DNA from: Fodinibius sp052060035
Lineage (GTDB): Bacteria; Bacteroidota; Rhodothermia; Balneolales; Balneolaceae
NCBI RefSeq assembly: GCF_052060035.1
Contig: NZ_JBPOEA010000003.1
Location: forward strand, 248,001-312,000
Length of the DNA stretch: 64,000 nucleotides
Reading direction: 5' to 3'
Shown here in pieces: positions 44,266 to 51,975 of this stretch. The first letter of the stretch is position 1; the number at the start of each line of letters is the position of its first letter. Made by a program: the position numbers and the translations under genes. The notes under the pieces were generated by a model, which saw only the letters and a program-made list of their open reading frames with translations, made no database searches and had not been told where the DNA came from.

Positions 44266-47200
44266 TTACGTTTGCTCTCCTTTGAGCTCCTTCACTTTGT
44301 TCTCTACCATAAAATAGATCAACGGGATCATAATCAGTGTTAATGCTGTGGATGCTACCGCACCGCCCATCAGTGAAATTGCCAGACCCTGAAATATCGG
44401 ATCAAACAATATCACGACTGCACCAATTACCACGGTACCGGCCGTCAACAGAATGGGCATACTACGTACGGCCCCCGCTTCGATGACCGCCTGCTTGAGC
44501 GACTCACCGTCATCAAGCCGTATGTTGATAAAGTCGATCAGCAAGACAGAGTTTCGCACCATAATACCGGCCAGGGCAATCATCCCAATCATTGAGGTCG
44601 CCGTAAAGAATGCGCCCAATAGCCAGTGCCCTACAATGATACCAACCAGCGAAAGCGGAATAGCGATCATCATAATGATAGGCACTTTGAAATCCTGGAA
44701 CCATCCAATAATTAACATATAGATGATCACCAGCACAACGGCAAAAGCAATTCCAAGATCACGGAATACTTCGTAGGTAATCTGCCATTCACCGTCCCAT
44801 TTAAGGGTATAATCGTCCGTCATAAACGGCTGTCCCGCAAAGATCTGGGAGAGGTTGTAGCCCTCGGGCATTTCAATATTGTCGATCTCTTCCCCGGTGT
44901 CGAGCAGAGCATAAACCGGACTTTCGATTTCGCCGGCTACCTCAGCCAGCACATAGGTTACGCGCCGCTGGTTTTTGCGGTGGATACTGGTTTTAAGAGT
45001 ATCCTCAGTTACCGTCACTAAATCAGCAACGGGTATCATTGCCCCTGATGCCGACTTCATGTGCACTTGCTGGAGCTTTTTGATATCAGAGCGACCGGCT
45101 TTGGGTAACTTCACCGTAATAGGCACATCGTTCAATTCTTTCTCGCTGTAAAGACGTGACACATCTTTTCCGCGAAGCGCCATCGTTACAGTCTGTACCA
45201 CTTGCTTCGATGAGATACCCGACATCATTGCCTTTTCGGTATTCACATCCAACTTATATTTGGTCTGCGGTGCTTCGATCATCCAATCTACATCGACAAT
45301 GCCTTCCGTTTTTTCAAAGATGTCTTTCACCTCTCCACCGACCCGCTTACGCTCATCGGTATCGGGACCGTAAACCTCAGCTACAATCGTGGACTGTACC
45401 GGAGGTCCGGGCGGTACCTCTACAACTTTAACATTGGCATTATACTTTTCGCCTACCTTTTGCACCATGGGGCGCAGACGTTTGGCAATAGCGTGACTTT
45501 GATCACTACGTTCGCCTTTGTCAATCAGATTCAGCTGGATATCCGCCACATTGGGACCTTTTCGCAAGTCGTAATGTCGCACAAGTCCATTAAAATTAAT
45601 GGGTGCATTGTTACCGGCATAAATCTGGTAATCTTTAATTTCAGGCACATCCTTCAAACTCAGGCCTACCTCACGAGCAACCGCATTGGTCCGCTCTAAC
45701 GTTGTACCTTCGGGCATATCAATAATAAGCTGCACCTCATTTTTGTTATCGAACGGAAGCATTTTTACCTCGACCATTCGGAACACAAACATCAATGTTG
45801 AGGCCAAAAGCAATACTGTTACCCCAATAATGAACGCCCACCGTTTAAACGTACTTTCGAGCAGGGGTTCCATGGTACGTTCGTACCATTTATATATAAA
45901 GGTTTCTTTAAGATCATATTTCTTCTCTTCCCCACTTTCATCTTTCTCAGAATTACCGTGAGGCAATAGAATATATGCCAGCCAGGGGGTGATGACCAAC
46001 GCTACAATCAGGGAGAAAATCATGGCCAGCGAAGCACCTATCGGCATAGGACTCATATAAGGCCCCATCAATCCCGATACAAAAGCCATCGGCAGTACCG
46101 CCGAAATTACGGTAAACGTTGCCAGAATAGTTGGGTTACCAACCTCACTGATGGAGGCGATAGCAGCCTGCTTAAGTGGTAGTTTCTTCATCTTAAAGTG
46201 CCTGTGCATGTTCTCGGCAATAATAATCGAGTCATCAACCACAATACCCGTCACAAAAACCAGCGCAAAGAGCGTAATCCGGTTCAGGGTATAGCCAAAC
46301 ATGTAGTATAAGAAGAGGGTAAGCGCAAAGGTCACCGGTACCGACAGAAACACCACCAGTCCACCCCGCCAACCCAAAGCAAGAGACACCACAAAAGTCA
46401 CGGCCAGGATAGCTACCAGCAAGTGCTCAAGGAGTGAAAATACCTTAGCTGAAGCGGTTTCTCCATAATTACGTGTAGTAGTAACATTTACATCGGCCGG
46501 GATTAAGCTACCGTCAAGCTTGTCTACTTTCCGTTGAATTTGTTCAGCAATCGCCATCGCATCCGCGCCGGAGCGCTTGGCTACCGAAATCGTTACTGCA
46601 GGATACGACTCACCCGCATTTAAGCCAGCCTCCTGTGCTTTTTGATGCCCAACGCCATACGAAACATACTCAGAAGGCTCCTCCGGTCCGTCGCGAATCT
46701 CAGCAATGCTGTGCAAATAAATGGGATCACCATTTTGCACATCTATAACAACATTTCGTACCTCTTCGGCTGATTTAAAAAAGTCTCCGGTATTAACCAG
46801 GTACTCGGTATCGTTATTGCTAAATGATCCAGACGAAAGCTCTTGGTTGGCCGCTTGTATTTGCCCCACCACCTGCATCGGATCGATGCCATAGGAGGAC
46901 ATTTTATTCTTGTCCAGATTCACCGAGACCTGTCGGGTACGCCCGCCGTGGATATCGGTCTGCGCCACATCTTCGATCTGTTTGATATCCAGCGCCAGTT
47001 CATCGGCCACGCGACGTAAATCAAAATCACTGTATTTATCGCTCCATAATGTCAATGTCATGATCGGGACGTCATCAATGGAACGGGTCTTTACCATGGG
47101 TTGGGTGGCCCCTTCGGGAAACCGATCCATGTTCTTCATGATCTCATTATAGAGCCGTACCAAACTGCGCTCTACATCTTCACCCACATAGAAGCGGGCA

Positions 47201-47490
47201 GATACCATCGCCTGATCGGGCATGGATGTAGAATACACATATTCCACCCCTTCTATATTTGAGAGTACCTTCTCCAGAGGGATCGCAATATTTTTTTCCA
47301 CCTCCTCGGGCGTTGCTCCCGGATAGCCGACAAAAATATCGGCCATCGGCACATCAATTTGCGGCTCTTCTTCGCGCGGGGTCAAATACGTTCCGTAAAA
47401 TCCCAGCGCCAGAAATACAATCATTAACAAGGGCGTTAACTTTGAGTCAATAAACCCTTGCGCTATTTTTCCTGCAATTCCAGTCTTCAT
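44266..47490 (-). CDS. RND efflux pump, inner-membrane permease
   Basis: A 1074-residue proton-driven resistance-nodulation-division permease with twelve membrane helices and two large periplasmic loops. The N-terminus reads SKLTPLLMIVFLALGFYGTYLTPREEEPQIDVP. Helix 4 carries the proton-relay pair Asp-Asp in GIVVDDSIIIAEN, and the last third has IMVRNSVLLIDF. Methionine clusters typical of CusA copper pumps were not recognised, so it is placed with the AcrB/MexF-like HAE type of unassigned substrate. It follows its membrane-fusion protein by 25 bases and TolC, making a complete tripartite system. Confidence 0.95.
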   Translation of the reverse strand: MKTGIAGKIAQGFIDSKLTPLLMIVFLALGFYGTYLTPREEEPQIDVPMADIFVGYPGATPEEVEKNIAIPLEKVLSNIEGVEYVYSTSMPDQAMVSARFYVGEDVERSLVRLYNEIMKNMDRFPEGATQPMVKTRSIDDVPIMTLTLWSDKYSDFDLRRVADELALDIKQIEDVAQTDIHGGRTRQVSVNLDKNKMSSYGIDPMQVVGQIQAANQELSSGSFSNNDTEYLVNTGDFFKSAEEVRNVVIDVQNGDPIYLHSIAEIRDGPEEPSEYVSYGVGHQKAQEAGLNAGESYPAVTISVAKRSGADAMAIAEQIQRKVDKLDGSLIPADVNVTTTRNYGETASAKVFSLLEHLLVAILAVTFVVSLALGWRGGLVVFLSVPVTFALTLFLYYMFGYTLNRITLFALVFVTGIVVDDSIIIAENMHRHFKMKKLPLKQAAIASISEVGNPTILATFTVISAVLPMAFVSGLMGPYMSPMPIGASLAMIFSLIVALVITPWLAYILLPHGNSEKDESGEEKKYDLKETFIYKWYERTMEPLLESTFKRWAFIIGVTVLLLASTLMFVFRMVEVKMLPFDNKNEVQLIIDMPEGTTLERTNAVAREVGLSLKDVPEIKDYQIYAGNNAPINFNGLVRHYDLRKGPNVADIQLNLIDKGERSDQSHAIAKRLRPMVQKVGEKYNANVKVVEVPPGPPVQSTIVAEVYGPDTDERKRVGGEVKDIFEKTEGIVDVDWMIEAPQTKYKLDVNTEKAMMSGISSKQVVQTVTMALRGKDVSRLYSEKELNDVPITVKLPKAGRSDIKKLQQVHMKSASGAMIPVADLVTVTEDTLKTSIHRKNQRRVTYVLAEVAGEIESPVYALLDTGEEIDNIEMPEGYNLSQIFAGQPFMTDDYTLKWDGEWQITYEVFRDLGIAFAVVLVIIYMLIIGWFQDFKVPIIMMIAIPLSLVGIIVGHWLLGAFFTATSMIGMIALAGIMVRNSVLLIDFINIRLDDGESLKQAVIEAGAVRSMPILLTAGTVVIGAVVILFDPIFQGLAISLMGGAVASTALTLIMIPLIYFMVENKVKELKGEQT

Positions 47491-47515
47491 AATGATATAT
47501 CTAAATAATTTCTAT

Positions 47516-48610
47516 TTACTGCGTACTTACTTTGCGGCCTTCGCGTAGCGGCTGATCAACCGAAGCCACAAACAATTCGCCTTGCGACAAGCCGGATAAG
47601 ATTTCTACACCATCGGCACTTTCATCGCCAAGGCGAACCCAGCGAAGCACAATTTCAGAGTTATCATTCAGCGTATATAAACCGGTTAGCTGTCCGCGCT
47701 CAATAATGGCAGACTTAGGCACCACGATCGAGCGATCACTCTCCGTAATCAAGCCGACCTGTGCGAACATTCCCGATTTTACGCCTGAATTCTTTTCCAG
47801 CTCGGGCAACATCACTTCAACAGCAAACTGTCGGCTGCCGCGATTTCCAGCCTGATTAATATTCCTGACTACCCCAATACCATCTTTATAGCCAGCAGCC
47901 TTTATATCCACCGAAACGGTATCATTATAATTAAACAGCGAAATGTTGCTTTCGGGAACGGTTATATTCACTTTCATGATGCCTTCTTGCTCAAGCGCAA
48001 TAATAGGCTGTCCCGGTGCGGCCATATCTCCTTCGGTAGCCATCTTCGATACCACATATCCGTTAAAAGGGGCCGTCAACCTGGTATAATCGAGCATATC
48101 TTCCACTTCCTGAAGTTTGCTCTCCAAGGTTTTCACTTTGGCTTTGGCCATCTCGTACTGAGTGCTCATATCATCCAGCTCCTTTTTAGTGGCGCTTTCC
48201 TGCTCATACAAATTTTTGATACGGGTATAATTGGTCTCCGCATTTTGCAAAGCAGCCTTGGCCTCTATCAAACTCGATTCAACCTGATTCTTCTGCGCCT
48301 GCAGGTTATCATCTTGAATCTGAATCAATACATCACCCTTGCTGACGTATTCCCCTTCTTCAAGATCAAGTTGGGTGATTCGTCCCATCACTTTCGTACT
48401 CATATTGACCGTACGATCACTACTTACGGTACCGGAGAAACGGTGTGATGCCGTTCCCTGCACGTATTCTGCGGTTTGAGTATTTACCGTTATGGGCTGA
48501 TCATCTGCGGGCTGCTCACTTTCAGTAGAGCTGCATGAGATCCCCACCAGCATTAGCACTGCAAGTGCAGATAATAGTCTTCCTGATATGTTCATGATGC
48601 TATATTTCAT
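47516..48610 (-). CDS. RND efflux membrane-fusion protein (AcrA/HlyD-type lipoprotein)
   Basis: The periplasmic adaptor of the tripartite pump, 364 residues. The signal ends in VGISC, giving a lipidated Cys26. The biotinyl-lipoyl half-motif reads LDLEEGEYVSKGDVLIQIQD, followed by a coiled-coil hairpin (about 105-170, rich in Gln, Glu and Lys) and the returning half YTRLTAPFNGYVVSKMATEGD. Beta-barrel and membrane-proximal domains follow. A second Met five codons in is an alternative start. It is located between tolC and the permease, with 38- and 25-base gaps, as usual for such operons. Confidence 0.94.
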   Translation of the reverse strand: MKYSIMNISGRLLSALAVLMLVGISCSSTESEQPADDQPITVNTQTAEYVQGTASHRFSGTVSSDRTVNMSTKVMGRITQLDLEEGEYVSKGDVLIQIQDDNLQAQKNQVESSLIEAKAALQNAETNYTRIKNLYEQESATKKELDDMSTQYEMAKAKVKTLESKLQEVEDMLDYTRLTAPFNGYVVSKMATEGDMAAPGQPIIALEQEGIMKVNITVPESNISLFNYNDTVSVDIKAAGYKDGIGVVRNINQAGNRGSRQFAVEVMLPELEKNSGVKSGMFAQVGLITESDRSIVVPKSAIIERGQLTGLYTLNDNSEIVLRWVRLGDESADGVEILSGLSQGELFVASVDQPLREGRKVSTQ

Positions 48611-48648
48611 TGTTCTATTTGTTTTGTTATTAAAATCTTTTTGGAAAA

Positions 48649-50019
48649 TTAGTAAGGCATTTCACGCTCAAGCAGCAACTCCAGTGTTGCCACACTTAAA
48701 TTATATTGATAGAGCGCATTGAGTCGCTGCAGCTTACTTTGGAGCAACTGGGTTTCTGCCTGTAGCAGATCCGTCGTTTTTTCCATGCCTTGCTCAAAGC
48801 GATTATTGCGAATGCGAAAATCTTCATCCGCCTGCTCTACTGATGCCTCAGCAAACTGAAGTTGTTCTTTTGCCTGATTAAGTGAGCGTTGAGCCTGCTG
48901 TATTTCCATCTTGTTCTTGAAAAGACTGCTTTCGTAAGCCAACTCTGCCTTTTTTAACTGGGCTTTTGATTCCATTACCTTGCCCACATTTTTAAATCCT
49001 TTAAACAGATCCCACTTGAGCGTTGCCCCTATCATATAACTGTCACCCTGCGTTCCGAATGGCACTTCGTCATTAAATTCGTAGCTGCCAAACAGGTTTA
49101 TACTGGGAATAAAATTGAACTTTGAGGATCGCTGCATCTCTTTCGCCGCCGACATCCGGTATTTCATGGCTTCCAATTTAGCGTTCGTGGAATTCTCGGC
49201 GTCAATCATCTCATCCGAAATTCCGGGGCGCATCTGCAGGCTATCCGTAGCCTCAATAGCGATCTCCTCATCAATATTTAGCAAGTAGCGAAAATTATCC
49301 TGCACCGTCTGCAGTTGATCACGAACTTTTGACTGTCGACTTTTGAGCTCCAGCACACGTACCTTGGCTGCAAGATAATCGGCCTTGTTGATCATATCCT
49401 GCTCATAGTAGTTCTTGGCCTGACGTTCATTTTCGCGTGCAACTTCAAGCGACTTCGTAATAACCTGCTCCTGCTTCTCCATCAGTTGAAGCTGATAATA
49501 GGTATCCTTCACCTGGTAGCGGACATGCTGAATAGTCCCCTCCATCTGTTTTTTGGCGGCTTCCAGCTGGTTTTTTACCGCTCGGCGCTGAAAAATCGCA
49601 TCCGCATTAAAAAGCGGCTGCTGTGCCTTAAAAGCAGTAGTAAAGTTATCGTAGGCATCAGGATCATTTAAACGCGTTGGATTAAAATCAGCCTGTGTTA
49701 CCGCTTCCTGCTTTAATTTAAAGCCAAAAACATTCAGCGGATCATTCGTTGAAACGCCCGTCTCTTCTATCGAAAGTTGCGGTAAAAATGTAGCATTAGT
49801 TTGCCGATACTGCGAGCGGACCTTCTCCATATCGGCCTCAGCCATTCGAATTTCGAAACTGGCCTCTTCAGTAATGGCAAGCGCCTCTTGAAGGCTCATC
49901 TCTCGAACATCCGTCGTGTCAGTCGCAATCGTCTGTGCCAGTATGGGCTGGAACGAAAACACCATCACCCCGGCCAAAAGCACTAATATTTTGTTTCTTA
50001 TCTTGTCAATAATTTGCAT
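48649..50019 (-). CDS. TolC-family outer-membrane efflux channel
   Basis: A 456-residue outer-membrane factor. The signal peptide ends at ILAQ (about residue 29). Two repeated OEP domains of long alpha-helical hairpins are evident from heptad-rich Gln/Glu/Ala/Lys stretches (about 130-230 and 340-440) and the repeat motif NRFEQGMEKTTDLLQAE..L. The barrel strand region LNVFGFKLKQEAVTQADFNP is typical. It is the first structural gene after DUF302 (70-base gap) and precedes the adaptor and permease genes. Confidence 0.93.
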   Translation of the reverse strand: MQIIDKIRNKILVLLAGVMVFSFQPILAQTIATDTTDVREMSLQEALAITEEASFEIRMAEADMEKVRSQYRQTNATFLPQLSIEETGVSTNDPLNVFGFKLKQEAVTQADFNPTRLNDPDAYDNFTTAFKAQQPLFNADAIFQRRAVKNQLEAAKKQMEGTIQHVRYQVKDTYYQLQLMEKQEQVITKSLEVARENERQAKNYYEQDMINKADYLAAKVRVLELKSRQSKVRDQLQTVQDNFRYLLNIDEEIAIEATDSLQMRPGISDEMIDAENSTNAKLEAMKYRMSAAKEMQRSSKFNFIPSINLFGSYEFNDEVPFGTQGDSYMIGATLKWDLFKGFKNVGKVMESKAQLKKAELAYESSLFKNKMEIQQAQRSLNQAKEQLQFAEASVEQADEDFRIRNNRFEQGMEKTTDLLQAETQLLQSKLQRLNALYQYNLSVATLELLLEREMPY

Positions 50020-50088
50020 TGTATTCGATCTTATTTAATGATTTCTAACCCTGAAAATTTCAGGGAGCATTCCTATCAGAATATTGAT

Positions 50089-50475
50089 TTACAGCTGGTT
50101 GATTACTTTTTGCAACTTTGATCGCACTTCATTTGCAATGGGATGCAATTCCTCATTCTCAACCGCCTGCATCGAGGCTACCGGATCTACGGCCGAAACC
50201 TCAACCTGTCCGTCCTCATGTTCTTCCACAATTACATTGCAAGGTAGCATGACTCCAATTTTATCTTCGGAAGTAAGCGCCTTATGCGCAAAATGTGGAT
50301 TGCAGGCTCCCAGAATTCGATACTTCTTAAAATCCACATCCAGCTTTTTCTTCAGCGTCTCAGTAACATCAATTTCGGTAAGTACCCCAAACCCTTCTTC
50401 TTTAAGCAGGGCTGTCACCGTTTCAATAGCTTCGTCAAATGATTGATCGGTTGTTGCAGAGTAAAAGTATTTCAT
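50089..50475 (-). CDS. DUF302 domain protein
   Basis: A 128-residue protein consisting of one DUF302 domain. Visible are the typical beginning KYFYSATTDQSFDEAIETVT, GFGVLTEIDV, and the conserved core YRILGACNPHFAHKAL followed by VMLPCNVIVEE with its paired cysteines. The function of DUF302 is unknown; members frequently accompany thiol, sulfur or metal-related genes. I start at the Met at 50475; the frame also opens ten codons earlier with a non-conserved extension. It heads the efflux cluster and is divergent from the GntR regulator. Confidence 0.85.
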   Translation of the reverse strand: MKYFYSATTDQSFDEAIETVTALLKEEGFGVLTEIDVTETLKKKLDVDFKKYRILGACNPHFAHKALTSEDKIGVMLPCNVIVEEHEDGQVEVSAVDPVASMQAVENEELHPIANEVRSKLQKVINQL

Positions 50476-50537
50476 AACACTGTTGGTTTGATTGTTTTTT
50501 GTCATGCATGAATATAGGGACAGAATCTATGGTTGTC

Positions 50538-50658
50538 AATACAAGTAAATACATATATTCAATTGTACTGATATATTTCCTCTATAAGCGTATTTTAAAG
50601 CTTTATACAGCTTATAAGCTTACAGATACCTGGCAATACAATCAAATAAACTTGTATT
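50538..50658. promoter_or_regulatory. Candidate operator region between DUF302 and the GntR gene
   Basis: Two inversely oriented copies of AATACAAGT lie at 50538-50546 and 50650-50658 (the latter reading ACTTGTATT). Between them is a perfect 12-bp palindrome AGCTTATAAGCT at 50609-50620. The location in the divergent gap suits autoregulation by the GntR protein; this is inference. Confidence 0.45.
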
Positions 50659-50726
50659 AACAGGTATTTGATTTAATCCTAATTTTGATTAATTTCTGAT
50701 GCGAACAATTTAATAAGCATGCAATT

Positions 50727-51527
50727 ATGGACTTAAAGGACGGAATAGCACTCCACAAGCAGATCAGTGACTGGCTAAAACAGCAAATTGAAACAGGAGC
50801 ACTGGCATCAGATGAAAAATTGCCCTCGGAAAATGAGTTGAGCAAAAAATTTGATGTGAGTCGCGTAACGGTTCGGCGGGCTCTGCAAACTTTGGAAAAC
50901 GAGCAGTTGATTTATCGCTGTCAGGGATTGGGTTCGTTTGTTACTGATCAGCGCACGCATCAGTCGTTTTCGATTCTTAATGATTTTACCGAAGAATTGG
51001 AAGGGTCTGGTTTGGAAGCGAGCTCGAAACTGATATCATTTGAACAAGTCGATATTAGTGATCAAAAAAATCTGCTCTCTTATCTCGATATCGAAAACAA
51101 GAAAATAGCAGTTCAAATAGAGCGTGTTCGACTGGGCGACGGCGAACCGATTGCTTACGATATCACCTGGATGCCCATATTTTATGGACAGCTTATTGAG
51201 GGATATGACCTTGAAGAAACAACGATCTTTACAATCCTGGAAGAGGAGTTTGATATCCCCATTGAAAAGGGATGCTATCGCATTGAGGCATCGATGGCCG
51301 ACGAAAAGTTAGCAAAACATTTAAATATTGATCCCCAAACACCCCTGCTGTTAATGAATCGCATCTCCTATACGATTGGGGAGAAACCGGTGTATTATCA
51401 AAAGAGATATTACCGGAACGATAAAATGGTGTTTGAACTTATGGCTGAACGAAGAAACTCTAATTCTGAGAGTGATGAGGAACTTCCTTTTAAAGAAATG
51501 ATTCCCGTTTTTAGAGATAACACCTAA
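50727..51527 (+). CDS. GntR-family transcriptional regulator with UTRA domain (HutC subfamily)
   Basis: A ligand-responsive DNA-binding protein of 266 residues. The winged-helix domain covers about residues 5-72 and shows KLPSENELSKKFDVSRVTVRRAL and the wing LIYRCQGLGSFV, both classical for GntR. The UTRA sensor domain follows (about 90-235) with SFSILNDFTEELEGSGLEASSKL, then QIERVRLGDGEPIAYDITWMP and YYQKRYYRNDKMVFEL. HutC-type regulators bind small metabolites; the ligand is unknown. It is divergent from the DUF302-RND cluster and 37 bases upstream of a DUF2892 gene, so it probably controls both sides. Confidence 0.93.
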   Translation: MDLKDGIALHKQISDWLKQQIETGALASDEKLPSENELSKKFDVSRVTVRRALQTLENEQLIYRCQGLGSFVTDQRTHQSFSILNDFTEELEGSGLEASSKLISFEQVDISDQKNLLSYLDIENKKIAVQIERVRLGDGEPIAYDITWMPIFYGQLIEGYDLEETTIFTILEEEFDIPIEKGCYRIEASMADEKLAKHLNIDPQTPLLLMNRISYTIGEKPVYYQKRYYRNDKMVFELMAERRNSNSESDEELPFKEMIPVFRDNT

Positions 51528-51564
51528 CTATTTGTATTAATCCCAACCAAAAAGAGTTCATATT

Positions 51565-51768
51565 ATGAAAAAGAACATGGGAACACTTGATCGCACTATT
51601 CGAACGCTACTCGCTATACTGGTAGGTATTTTATACTTTCTGGATGTCATTTCGGGAACAACGGCCATCATACTGGGAGTATTTGCAATTATCTTTTTAG
51701 TCACCAGTTTAGTAAGCAGTTGTCCACTTTACATGCCGTTTGGGATATCCACCCGGAAACAAAAGTAA
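51565..51768 (+). CDS. DUF2892 (YgaP transmembrane-like) protein, second copy
   Basis: A 67-residue two-helix membrane protein. The sequence NMGTLDRTIRTLLAILVG and the ending SSCPLYMPFGIST match the DUF2892 consensus closely, more so than the copy at 43582. It follows the GntR regulator by 37 bases, probably in one transcript ended by a good hairpin. DUF2892 genes are thus found on both sides of the regulator, within the same apparent sulfur/efflux locus. Confidence 0.88.
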   Translation: MKKNMGTLDRTIRTLLAILVGILYFLDVISGTTAIILGVFAIIFLVTSLVSSCPLYMPFGISTRKQK

Positions 51769-51798
51769 CCTGAAATTCAACTTAGAAGCAGTTAAACC

Positions 51799-51836
51799 AA
51801 TAAGGCGATCTTCAAAGGTCGCCTTATTTTATTTTA
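51799..51836 (+). terminator. Terminator after GntR-DUF2892
   Basis: AATAAGGCGA (51799-51808) pairs with TCGCCTTATT (51819-51828) across a ten-base loop, followed by TTATTTTA on the plus strand. Confidence 0.8.
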
Positions 51837-51975
51837 CCAATCTTTTTTTTGGGCGTATAAACCTATCTCTTCTATCCATTCTGCTTATAATGAATTAACC
51901 TATAAAATTACCAAAAAATCTTGTACACTTGTTTGTTAGGTAGAGATAAATCTTTGTTAAAAAAGTATTTAAGGC

